A stretch of 37,413 bases of DNA from Lutibacter sp. (lineage in GTDB: Bacteria > Bacteroidota > Bacteroidia > Flavobacteriales > Flavobacteriaceae), in NCBI GenBank assembly GCA_030694935.1, contig JAUYUA010000029.1, positions 1 to 37,413 on the forward strand, given 5' to 3'. The notes beneath the pieces were generated by a model. The model saw only the letters and a program-made list of their open reading frames with translations, was not told where the DNA came from and did not search any database. This document shows, piece by piece, positions 8,168 to 15,996 of this stretch. Each line of letters opens with the position of its first letter. Within the stretch, counting starts at the first letter, position 1. Position numbers and translations under genes: made by a program.

Positions 8168-8572
8168 ATGAACATACTCAAAGGAAATATTAAAAATATT
8201 CAAGGAAGCGAATCGCTTTCTTTGGTTAAAATTGCCGTTGGAAACGCCATTTTTACGGCTATTATTATTGACACACCCGAATCTGGCAGTTATTTTAAAA
8301 TCGGGAATATGGTGAATGTGTATTTTAAGGAAACCGAAGTGATTATCGCCAAAAATGAACCGATGAACATCAGCATCCAGAATAAAATTCTTTGTAATAT
8401 TGAAGCTATAAGAAACGGTGAAATTTTAAGCGAATTGCATTTAAGCTTTGGGGAAATGACCCTTAAATCAATTATAACAACCAATGCGGTAAAAACATTA
8501 AATTTGAAAAATGGAGATGCTGTTTTAGCCTTGATAAAAACCAACGAAGTAAGTTTATCGCCCAATGATTGA
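8168..8572 (+). CDS. TOBE-domain (molbindin-like) molybdate-binding protein
   Basis: A 134-residue protein made of two TOBE/Mop-like halves. The first (about 1-65) is NILKGNIKNIQGSESLSLVKI...GNMVNVYFKETEVIIAKNEP. The second (about 68-130) is NISIQNKILCNIEAIRNGEI...LNLKNGDAVLALIKTNEVSL. The pattern 'N.i.G.v..i..g.....v.i' and the closing 'G..v.a.iKa.eV.l' define the molybdate-binding fold of molbindins and ModE C-termini. There is no DNA-binding domain, so it is not a full ModE regulator. A likely role is cytoplasmic oxyanion storage or buffering. It overlaps modB by eight bases. Confidence 0.85.
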   Translation: MNILKGNIKNIQGSESLSLVKIAVGNAIFTAIIIDTPESGSYFKIGNMVNVYFKETEVIIAKNEPMNISIQNKILCNIEAIRNGEILSELHLSFGEMTLKSIITTNAVKTLNLKNGDAVLALIKTNEVSLSPND

Positions 8573-9248
8573 TCTAGCACCTTTATGGTTGACCGCAAAA
8601 CTGGCCTTAATAACCACCCTAATTTTGTTGGTGGTTTCCGTGCCGCTATCCTATTGGCTGGCGTACACCAAATTTAAATTAAAATCGGTTGTGGAAGCCT
8701 TTGTAAGTCTGCCCCTGGTATTGCCGCCGTCTGTTTTGGGATTTTATTTGCTGGTTGCTTTTAGTCCGCAAAATGCCTTCGGGGAATTTTTGAATCAATA
8801 TTTTAACATTCAGTTGGTTTTTACTTTTGAAGGATTGATTATTGCTTCGGTATTGTACAGTTTGCCTTTTATGGTGCATCCCATTCAGGCCGGATTAAAA
8901 AATTTACCAATTTCGCTTAAAGAAGCCTCATTTACCTTGGGAAAATCGAAATTTACCACACTTGTCAAAATTTTGCTTCCCAATATAAAAACCTCTATTT
9001 TAACAGGAATAGTGTTGACTTTTGCCCACACCGTTGGAGAATTTGGCGTTGTTTTAATGATTGGCGGAAGCATTCCCGAAGAGACCAGGGTGGCTTCCAT
9101 TGCCGTTTATGATGAAGTGCAAGCAATGAATTATGACGCCGCAAATTTGTATGCAGGAATCCTTTTTGTTTTCACTTTTTCTGTTCTTTTGGGCGTTTAC
9201 CTCATCAACAATTCCTTCAGTAAAGTAAATCCGCTGAACAATGATTAA
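8565..9248 (+). CDS. modB: Molybdate ABC transporter permease
   Basis: A 227-residue membrane protein with five to six spans, beginning PLWLTAKLALITTLILLVVSVPLSYWLAY. It carries PLVLPPSVLGFYLLVAF, typical of ModB. The ABC-contact (EAA) loop reads KEASFTLGKSKFTTLVKILLP, followed by FAHTVGEFGVVLMIGGSIPEET, the most conserved stretch of molybdate permeases. It forms the membrane channel with ModC. The start overlaps the end of the TOBE gene and the stop overlaps the modC start, each by eight bases, indicating strict translational coupling. Confidence 0.96.
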   Translation: MIDLAPLWLTAKLALITTLILLVVSVPLSYWLAYTKFKLKSVVEAFVSLPLVLPPSVLGFYLLVAFSPQNAFGEFLNQYFNIQLVFTFEGLIIASVLYSLPFMVHPIQAGLKNLPISLKEASFTLGKSKFTTLVKILLPNIKTSILTGIVLTFAHTVGEFGVVLMIGGSIPEETRVASIAVYDEVQAMNYDAANLYAGILFVFTFSVLLGVYLINNSFSKVNPLNND

Positions 9249-10116
9249 ATTTTATGCCCATAAAACCTTGCAGACAGCCGACGGAAAGCTTCCTTTAGAT
9301 GTATCATTTTCGGTTGAAAAAGGACAGTTTATCACGGTTTACGGAAATTCAGGTGCCGGAAAAACAACCATTCTCAGAATTTTAGCCGGACTTACGGATG
9401 CTGAGAAATCGTTGATTGAAGTTGGCGGAGAATGTTGGAACAATACCGACAAAAAATTTGTTTTACCCATTCAAAAACGTTCGGTCGGATTTGTGTTTCA
9501 GGATTATGCGTTATTTCCTAATTTAACTGTTCGGGAAAATTTGGACTTTGCGCTTCAAAAAGGAAATGATAAAAATATTGTAAGCGAGTTGTTGGAATTG
9601 ATGGAATTGCAATCTTTGCAAAACAGCAAACCCCAAAATTTATCGGGGGGACAAAAACAGCGTGTCGCTTTGGCAAGAGCCATTGCGCGTAAACCAAAAA
9701 TATTGTTGTTAGATGAACCCCTTTCGGCACTTGACGACGAAATGCGATTTAAATTGCAGGATTTTATTTTGAAAGCGCACCAACACTACAAACTTACCAC
9801 TATATTGGTGAGCCATCATTTACCCGAAATTTTTAAACTTTCTGACCACGTAATTTTGCTTGACAAAGGAAAAATCATCAAAGAAGGAACACCCTCTTTT
9901 GTTTTTTCTGAAGATAAAATAAGCAGTAAATTTAAACTTACGGGAGAAATTATCGCCATTGAAAAAAGTGATGTGGTGTATATCATCAGTGTGCTTTCCG
10001 GATCAAACATCATCAAAGTAATTGCAACGGAAGATGAAATAAACACCTTGAAAGTAGGGACAAAAGTGATGGTGGCTTCAAAGGCATTCAACCCGATGAT
10101 TCAGAAAATTAGTTGA
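9241..10116 (+). CDS. modC: Molybdate ABC transporter ATP-binding protein
   Basis: A 291-residue ABC ATPase. The Walker A motif is GNSGAGKTT near residue 36, the Q-loop is FVFQDYALFPNLTVREN, the signature is LSGGQKQRVALARA and Walker B is ILLLDEPLSALD, with the switch His in VSHHLPEI. After about residue 225 comes a TOBE-like tail (SSKFKLTGEIIAIEKSDVVY...VGTKVMVASKAFNPMI) that senses or binds oxyanion in family members. The order modA-TOBE-modB-modC supports the assignment over other oxyanion importers, though tungstate cannot be excluded. It is the last gene of the operon; no clear terminator follows. Confidence 0.95.
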   Translation: MIKFYAHKTLQTADGKLPLDVSFSVEKGQFITVYGNSGAGKTTILRILAGLTDAEKSLIEVGGECWNNTDKKFVLPIQKRSVGFVFQDYALFPNLTVRENLDFALQKGNDKNIVSELLELMELQSLQNSKPQNLSGGQKQRVALARAIARKPKILLLDEPLSALDDEMRFKLQDFILKAHQHYKLTTILVSHHLPEIFKLSDHVILLDKGKIIKEGTPSFVFSEDKISSKFKLTGEIIAIEKSDVVYIISVLSGSNIIKVIATEDEINTLKVGTKVMVASKAFNPMIQKIS

Positions 10117-10212
10117 AAAATTTTGGTGCAACATCATTCATAAACATATTTCGTAAAAAAAGTGAATTGCAAGCGATTTTCAGCATTCAGCATAGTTATC
10201 AAAATTAAATTT

Positions 10213-10220
10213 TATATTTG
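10213..10220 (+). promoter_or_regulatory. Possible -7 box before the CBS-domain membrane protein
   Basis: TATATTTG at 10213-10220 is a perfect TAnnTTTG element ending eight bases before the ATG at 10229. No TTG lies 17-23 bases upstream, so this is only half a promoter and could be chance in A/T-rich DNA. Confidence 0.3.
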
Positions 10221-10228
10221 AAGAAAAA

Positions 10229-11305
10229 ATGACACTACTTTTAATCTACTTATTTCTTGCTCTAATTATCTCATTTTTGTGTTCAATTATGGAATCGGTA
10301 TTGCTATCTACACCCGTTTCATTCTTAATTGTGAAAGAAGGAAAAGGCAATGCATGGGCAAGAGTATTTATCGACTTAAAAAGCAATATTGACAAACCAT
10401 TATCTGCAATTTTAACACTTAACACCGTGGCTCATACCGTTGGCGCAGCCGGCGTTGGCGCACAAGCAGTCAAAGTATATGGCGAAGCATCCTTTGGAAT
10501 TGTTTCAGCAATTTTAACCATCTTAATATTGGTGCTTACAGAAATTATTCCTAAAACTATAGGGGCGAATTATTGGAGAGGTTTGGCCAAGATATCAGCT
10601 CAAATAATAAGGATTATGATTATTGTTACTTATCCTTTGGTTATTATGTCGGCCTATATTACAAGAGCTATTTCAGGAAATGAAAATGAGCAATCTACCA
10701 GCAGGGAAGAAATATCGGCCTTGGCGAGCATTGGTGCAGATGAAGGTATTTTTTCGGAAAAAGAACATAAGATTATTCAAAATTTACTTCGACTTAAAAA
10801 TGTAAAAGTTACAGAAATTATGACCCCAAGGGTGGTGGTTGCGGTTGCCGATGAAAATTTAACCTTAAATGATTTTTTAAGAAATAAGGATTACCTGAAA
10901 TACTCACGGATTCCCATTTATTCAGAAAGTACAGAAAACATAACGGGATATGTTTTCAGACAAACGGTTTTTGAAAAACTTGCCGAGGGACAACTTGATT
11001 TAAAACTGAAAGATATTAAACGCGAAATTGTATTTGTCCAAGATTCAAAAGTATTGTTTAGCGTTTGGGAAATTCTTTTGGAAAGAAAGGAACATATTGC
11101 CGTAATTATTGATGAATACGGCGGCATGGACGGAATTGTAACCTTGGAAGATATTATTGAAACATTGCTCGGACTTGAAATAACCGACGAAAAAGATACC
11201 GTTACCGATATGCAAAAATATGCACGTGACCGTTGGAAAACCCGACAAGCAAAATACAACCTTATAGACAAATTAAATCTCGATAATAAAGAGGACAACT
11301 TATAA
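10229..11305 (+). CDS. CNNM/CorC-type membrane protein with DUF21 and paired CBS domains
   Basis: A 358-residue protein. Residues 1 to about 150 form the DUF21/CNNM transmembrane domain, with LCSIMESVLLSTP, LTLNTVAHTVGAAGVGAQA and TEIIPKTIGANYW as conserved features. A connecting helix is followed by SALASIGADEGIFSEKEHKIIQNLLRLKNVKVTEIMTPR. Two CBS domains run from about 200 to 325, ending in IIDEYGGMDGIVTLEDIIETLLGLEI. The CorC/HlyC-associated C-terminal domain common in such proteins is absent: it stops about 35 residues after the second CBS. Members are linked to magnesium or sodium extrusion; the ion here is unknown. Confidence 0.9.
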   Translation: MTLLLIYLFLALIISFLCSIMESVLLSTPVSFLIVKEGKGNAWARVFIDLKSNIDKPLSAILTLNTVAHTVGAAGVGAQAVKVYGEASFGIVSAILTILILVLTEIIPKTIGANYWRGLAKISAQIIRIMIIVTYPLVIMSAYITRAISGNENEQSTSREEISALASIGADEGIFSEKEHKIIQNLLRLKNVKVTEIMTPRVVVAVADENLTLNDFLRNKDYLKYSRIPIYSESTENITGYVFRQTVFEKLAEGQLDLKLKDIKREIVFVQDSKVLFSVWEILLERKEHIAVIIDEYGGMDGIVTLEDIIETLLGLEITDEKDTVTDMQKYARDRWKTRQAKYNLIDKLNLDNKEDNL

Positions 11306-11417
11306 AGCATCAATCGATTCTCCTGAAAATTTTGAACAATGGAAATGAAAGAGATCAAACAAAAAATTTGCTGGCTAAAGCAACGTTTTATACATAAATC
11401 AAATTTAAATCCTTTTT

Positions 11418-11786
11418 ATGATGAAAACAATATTCTTATGCGGCATTTTTATCTTTGTATCCTGCACTTTTAACAAGACAGATGAAATACAATGCACCGA
11501 AGAAGCGCGTGCAGCATTAAACATTACCGTTAAAAATGCTTTGACAAATCAGCCATTGGGCGAAGGAATAATCGTAAAAGCCACAGACGGAAATTATACG
11601 GAAACCTTAGAGTTTTTCGATGCGAACAATCCCGTTTTTTCTGGAGCCTGGGAACGAGAAGGAACTTATATAGTCACCGTTTCCGGAGTTGGTTACATCA
11701 CTTTTGTCTCTGAATCGATTACGGTAACTGCGGACGAATGTCACGTGATTCCGAAGCAACTTCAGGTTTCCTTGCGACCGGAATAA
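11418..11786 (+). CDS. Small lipoprotein with carboxypeptidase-regulatory-like (Ig-like) fold
   Basis: A 122-residue protein. The signal MMKTIFLCGIFIFVSC ends in a lipobox (FVSC, Cys16); ATG at 11418 or 11421 could serve as start. The body resembles a carboxypeptidase-regulatory-like beta-sandwich: ALNITVKNALTNQPLGEGIIVKATDGNYTETLEF..., then GTYIVTVSGVGYITFVSESITVT, with the 'G.Y.vtvs..GY' signature. Two cysteines in the mature part (QCTEEA and ECHVI) may form a disulfide. It is probably a surface or periplasmic lipoprotein, function unknown. It converges with the minus-strand gene at 11844. Confidence 0.75.
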   Translation: MMKTIFLCGIFIFVSCTFNKTDEIQCTEEARAALNITVKNALTNQPLGEGIIVKATDGNYTETLEFFDANNPVFSGAWEREGTYIVTVSGVGYITFVSESITVTADECHVIPKQLQVSLRPE

Positions 11787-11843
11787 TTTTTAAACCAAAT
11801 TATTTCAAAATTAAAATTTATTATATCCAGCTAATTATTCCGG

Positions 11844-12635
11844 CTAAATCTGACTAATCTGCATAATTGCAGTCATTGCCGCGGCATAAATTAATTTCAT
11901 TCTGGCGTCTAGATCTGACTTTAACCAAATAATATTTTTGTTCCTTCCCAATACGCCGCCGCCATAATACTGCATTGCACAAAGCGATTGGTCATTTTCG
12001 ATGAATTCATAACCCATCGCAGGAAGATTTAATATCATACCCAACTCACTTCTATTCTTAGTGTCTTTTTCAGAATTTACAGGAACAATTGCGATCAATC
12101 GTTCGCCATTTGTGAGGAAAGCCTCATTTTCATAATCCACTTCGCTGCCCTGCGTAGTTTTCATGACCAAAACCCAAGTTTCTTCTGGGTTACTTGTTGT
12201 AGAAATAAACGCTGAGAATTTTCGCGAATCTTTCAAAAGTTCATCAGAACCCCAATAAAAATTCGGAAATAATTCAAAGGATTGGATCTCTTTAATTGAA
12301 ATATTTTTTTCAGCATTTACGATGGCAGAATCGTTTGTTTTATTGGTTAATACAAACGAAAATTTTTGATTGGAATTAACTTCTGATTTCGTATTCAACA
12401 AGTTTGACTTGCTTTTAACTTTCCCCCATCCCATTTTACTGTCCACCACAGCATAATCGCCAAATTTAAATTTCCATATCTTACCCATCCATTGAGCGCC
12501 CATTTTAACCTTGAGCATTTCTGAATTTTCAGCAAGCTCTTTACTGATTATTAATTCTTTACCCTGGGCTTTGGCAAATGTCGAGAAAAGCAAAAGGAAG
12601 CCAAAAACACAAACCTTAAGTTGAAACCTGGCCAT
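11844..12635 (-). CDS. Exported protein of unknown function
   Basis: A 263-residue protein. The signal peptide MARFQLKVCVFGFLLLFSTFAKA has a likely cleavage before QGKELI. The mature part is a mixed beta-rich domain with KFKFGDYAVVDSKMGWGKVKS, an aromatic stretch SFELFPNFYWGSDELL and a C-terminal part containing CAMQYYGGGVLGRNKNIIWLKSD. I do not recognise a family. The final segment (MKLIYAAAMTAIMQIS) is hydrophobic. It appears to be a single gene. The upstream region to 12810 is A/T-rich without an obvious promoter pair. Confidence 0.75.
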   Translation of the reverse strand: MARFQLKVCVFGFLLLFSTFAKAQGKELIISKELAENSEMLKVKMGAQWMGKIWKFKFGDYAVVDSKMGWGKVKSKSNLLNTKSEVNSNQKFSFVLTNKTNDSAIVNAEKNISIKEIQSFELFPNFYWGSDELLKDSRKFSAFISTTSNPEETWVLVMKTTQGSEVDYENEAFLTNGERLIAIVPVNSEKDTKNRSELGMILNLPAMGYEFIENDQSLCAMQYYGGGVLGRNKNIIWLKSDLDARMKLIYAAAMTAIMQISQI

Positions 12636-12812
12636 AATTGTCTCTTTTTATCAAATTTAAAAAATAATTTCTTATTGGCAACCAAGTGTAAATAATTTTA
12701 TATTCAGAATATGAGCAACTGCTTTCAAATAAATAATCTTCATAAAACCTAATAATCAACATTTTAATAAAGCAACTATCCAAATATCCTTCTATAATTT
12801 TACAAACAAAAA

Positions 12813-12840
12813 AAACCTGTGAAAATAAATCCACAGGTTT
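12813..12840 (-). terminator. Rho-independent terminator of hppA
   Basis: On the minus strand AAACCTGTG (12840-12832) pairs with CACAGGTTT (12821-12813) over nine bases, with a ten-base loop. The run TTTTTGTTTGT follows. It lies 31 bases beyond the hppA stop codon, in the right orientation. Confidence 0.85.
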
Positions 12841-12870
12841 AATTATATTATTTAAAAACGCTTTTTAAGA

Positions 12871-15264
12871 TTACTCTTCTGTTGTAGTTTTCACTTCAAC
12901 TTTAACGTCTTTTAGATTTTGAAGTTCTGCTTTTACTTCAGCTTCAGTTCCTTCAAAAACTTTTTCATCCGTTGTGGCTGTTCCATCTTCATTGGTAGTT
13001 GTAGTAACAACTGCTTTTACAGATCCATCTTCATTTGTACTCATCATCACTTGTACTTCTTTGGAAATTTCGTGAGAAACCATTTCGGTTGGTGCATTTT
13101 CTTTTGCATATTCTGCAACTTCATCGGCAGAAAGTGCAATACTAGGCGCAATCACCAAAGCTACAACCGACATTAATTTCAATAAAATATTTAATGATGG
13201 CCCTGAAGTATCTTTAAATGGATCACCAACGGTATCACCAACAACCGCAGCTTTATGGGTATCTGTTCCTTTTAAGCCTTTTTCTTCAATCGTTTTTTTG
13301 GCATTGTCCCAGGCACCACCAGCATTTGATTGGAAAATAGCCATTAAAACACCTGTAACTGTTACACCTGCCAATAAACCTCCTAACATTTGGGCACCAC
13401 CAATATATCCTACTAAAACAGGCACGGCAATTGCCATTAAACCTGGCAATACCATTTCTCTTAAGGAAGCTTTTGTGGATATTTCAACACATTTTGAGTA
13501 ATCGGCTACACCATCAGCAGCATCGAATATTTTTCTGTCTTCCGGAGTTGCTTTTGACATATCCGAATCATATTTTTTCATCACCAACAACGCAGCTTTC
13601 AACTCTGGAATTTCTTTAAACTGACGACGAACCTCTTCAATCATTGCCATAGCTGCACGACCAACGGCATTCATTGACAATGCTGAAAAAACGAAAGGCA
13701 ACATACCTCCCACAAAAAGTCCGGCCATAATTTCAGGCTGAGAAACATCGATAGACGTTAAATTTGCAGTTTGCATAAAGGCGGCAAACAAAGCCAATGC
13801 CGTTAATGCGGCAGAAGCGATGGCAAATCCTTTACCTATAGCTGCAGTTGTATTCCCAACAGCATCTAATTTATCAGTACGCTCACGCACTTCTTTTGGC
13901 AATTCTGCCATTTCAGCGATACCGCCTGCATTGTCAGAAATTGGACCGTAAGCATCAACAGCCAATTGAATTCCTGTATTAGCCAACATCCCAACGGCAG
14001 CAATAGCGATACCGTATAAACCGGCAAAATGATGCGAAACCAAGATTGCTGCTGCAATCAATAAAATTGGAATGGCGGTTGACATCATCCCAACGCCCAA
14101 ACCTGCAATAATATTTGTTGCTGCACCGGTTTCCGATTGTCTAACGATAGACATTACAGGTTTTTTGCCTGTTGCAGTATAATATTCAGTTACTTTTCCT
14201 ACCAATAAACCAGCCACCAAACCGGCGATTGTGGCCCAAAATACACCCATTGAAGTATATTCAACACCCTTAAACATCCAAGTTTCAGGAAGCATTTGAT
14301 TGATGATAAAATAAGAAGCAACAACCATTAAGCCAGCTGAACCAAATTCACCAATATTTAAAGCAGCTTGCGGATCGCCGCCATCTTTTACTCTTACAAA
14401 AAATGTTCCTATAATTGACATTACAATACCTACCGCGGCTAAAACCAATGGCAAATAAATAGCGCCTAAACCATCAAATGAAGCCTGAAAAGCTGGTATG
14501 GTCACAAAAGCAGCGCCCAATACCATGGTTCCAATAATAGAACCTACATACGATTCAAATAAATCGGCGCCCATACCGGCAACGTCTCCAACATTGTCTC
14601 CAACGTTATCTGCAATGGTTGCTGGATTTAAAGGGTGATCTTCAGGAATACCGGCTTCTACTTTTCCAACTAGGTCGGCGCCAACATCGGCAGCTTTGGT
14701 ATAAATTCCGCCTCCAACACGCGCAAATAATGCTATTGAAGATGCTCCCAAAGAGAATCCTGAAAGCACATTCAGCACTTCTGAAATAACCCATCCTTGT
14801 CCGCTATACAACATAAATAACGAACTCAAACCTAAAACACCAAGACCAACAACGCCCAATCCCATTACTGCACCTCCTGCAAAAGCAACTTCTAATGCTT
14901 TTCCCAAGGAAGTTCTCGCAGCTTGCGTGGTTCTTACGTTTGCTTTGGTGGCAACTTTCATTCCTATAAAACCAGCCAATCCCGAACAAAAAGCGCCTAC
15001 AATAAAGGAAACTGCAACCATACCGTTTGATCCGGTTTCATAGGTTCCTTTGAAATAAAGCAAAATTGCAACGGCAACAACGAAAATTGAAAGTATTTTG
15101 TATTCTGCTTTCAAAAATGACATTGCTCCATCGGCAATGTTCTTGGCAATTCTTGCCATTTTTTCATTTCCTCCATCCTGTTTTGTAACCCAAGAATTTT
15201 TGAAAAACACAAATACAAGTGCCGCAATACCAAAAAGAGGTAAAAATTTTACGATTAATTCCAT
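12871..15264 (-). CDS. hppA: Ion-translocating membrane pyrophosphatase (K+-dependent type)
   Basis: A 797-residue protein with about 16 membrane spans. The pyrophosphate site is at about residues 190-245: [20 protein letters not shown], then [28 protein letters not shown] second catalytic block, [13 protein letters not shown], is near residue 445, and a third, [20 protein letters not shown], is near residue 690. GNTTAA near 470 has Ala where K+-independent enzymes have Lys, so it should be K+-dependent, and members of that group usually pump Na+ (or Na+ and H+). After the last span (about 720) comes an unusual tail of some 75 acidic, Thr-rich residues. It lies downstream of ppa on the same strand but is separated by a terminator. 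Confidence 0.97.
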   Translation of the reverse strand: MELIVKFLPLFGIAALVFVFFKNSWVTKQDGGNEKMARIAKNIADGAMSFLKAEYKILSIFVVAVAILLYFKGTYETGSNGMVAVSFIVGAFCSGLAGFIGMKVATKANVRTTQAARTSLGKALEVAFAGGAVMGLGVVGLGVLGLSSLFMLYSGQGWVISEVLNVLSGFSLGASSIALFARVGGGIYTKAADVGADLVGKVEAGIPEDHPLNPATIADNVGDNVGDVAGMGADLFESYVGSIIGTMVLGAAFVTIPAFQASFDGLGAIYLPLVLAAVGIVMSIIGTFFVRVKDGGDPQAALNIGEFGSAGLMVVASYFIINQMLPETWMFKGVEYTSMGVFWATIAGLVAGLLVGKVTEYYTATGKKPVMSIVRQSETGAATNIIAGLGVGMMSTAIPILLIAAAILVSHHFAGLYGIAIAAVGMLANTGIQLAVDAYGPISDNAGGIAEMAELPKEVRERTDKLDAVGNTTAAIGKGFAIASAALTALALFAAFMQTANLTSIDVSQPEIMAGLFVGGMLPFVFSALSMNAVGRAAMAMIEEVRRQFKEIPELKAALLVMKKYDSDMSKATPEDRKIFDAADGVADYSKCVEISTKASLREMVLPGLMAIAVPVLVGYIGGAQMLGGLLAGVTVTGVLMAIFQSNAGGAWDNAKKTIEEKGLKGTDTHKAAVVGDTVGDPFKDTSGPSLNILLKLMSVVALVIAPSIALSADEVAEYAKENAPTEMVSHEISKEVQVMMSTNEDGSVKAVVTTTTNEDGTATTDEKVFEGTEAEVKAELQNLKDVKVEVKTTTEE

Positions 15265-15336
15265 TATTTAAATGTTTGTTATAATTAGTTATTTTTTTAA
15301 CAGGGGCTAAAATAAGTAAATTTAGACAGATAAAAA

Positions 15337-15365
15337 AAACCATCTCTAATTTTTAAAGATGGTTT
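15337..15365 (-). terminator. Rho-independent terminator of ppa
   Basis: On the minus strand AAACCATCT (15365-15357) pairs with AGATGGTTT (15345-15337) over nine bases around an 11-base loop. A run of seven T follows. It lies 25 bases after the ppa stop and ends about 70 bases before hppA. The opposite strand also ends in a T-rich run, so it may work in both directions. Confidence 0.85.
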
Positions 15366-15390
15366 GGTTTTTAGGTCTATATTTTATCAA

Positions 15391-15918
15391 TTAAATGGTA
15401 AATGTTCTTTTTTTCTTATGTTCGCTCAAATTGTAGCGCTCTACACATTTGGCAACAATCTCATAAGCCTCTTTAACATCTCCCCAACCACCAACATCAA
15501 CTTTCTTTTTTTCCAAATCTTTGTAAACTTGAAAGAAATGTTCAATTTCTTTTACTTGGTGAGGATTCATATCGGAAATGTCATTTAACGCATTCCAGAT
15601 TGGATCTGAAATTGGCACACAAATAATTTTTTCATCCGGTCCTTTTTCATCGGTCATATGAAAAACGCCAATGGGCTTCACTTCCATCACACACATTGGA
15701 AATGTTGGTTCGCCGCCCAATACCAAAACATCCAGCGGATCTTTGTCCAAGGCCAATGTTTCAGGTATAAATCCGTAATCTCCTGGATACATCATAGAAG
15801 AAAATAACATTCTGTCGAATCTAATTTTATGCAACACAAAATCATATTCATACTTGTTTCTGCTTCCTTTAGGTATTTCAATTAATACGTCGAATGTTTT
15901 CTCGGTTTTATTGCTCAT
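15391..15918 (-). CDS. ppa: Inorganic pyrophosphatase (soluble, family I)
   Basis: A 175-residue enzyme of normal length. It carries the family I hallmarks: EIPKGSRNKYEYD near the start, YPGDYGFIPETLALD, and the metal-binding signature DKDPLDVLVLG (D-x-D-P-x-D). It then shows KPIGVFHMTDEKGPDEKIICVP, which closes the active site. It hydrolyses pyrophosphate to phosphate in the cytoplasm, pulling biosynthetic reactions forward. It has its own well-formed promoter (15949-15976) and a terminator before hppA, so the two pyrophosphatases can be expressed separately. Confidence 0.97.
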   Translation of the reverse strand: MSNKTEKTFDVLIEIPKGSRNKYEYDFVLHKIRFDRMLFSSMMYPGDYGFIPETLALDKDPLDVLVLGGEPTFPMCVMEVKPIGVFHMTDEKGPDEKIICVPISDPIWNALNDISDMNPHQVKEIEHFFQVYKDLEKKKVDVGGWGDVKEAYEIVAKCVERYNLSEHKKKRTFTI

Positions 15919-15948
15919 TTTCTATTAGTTAAATAGTTAAATTTTTTT

Positions 15949-15976
15949 CAAAAATACAAAAATCATATTCCAACAA
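15949..15976 (-). promoter_or_regulatory. Flavobacterial-type promoter of ppa
   Basis: Read on the minus strand: TTG (15976-15974), a 17-base spacer, then TATTTTTG (15956-15949). Both boxes are perfect and the spacing is within the 17-23 range. The box ends 30 bases before the ppa start codon. Confidence 0.8.
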
Positions 15977-15996
15977 AAGCCTATTTGCAGTAAATT

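Noticed and set aside
12616-12834. A minus-strand reading frame of 72 codons between hppA and the exported-protein gene
   Set aside because: It overlaps both the start of the exported-protein gene and the hppA terminator, has no recognisable protein features and no start context.
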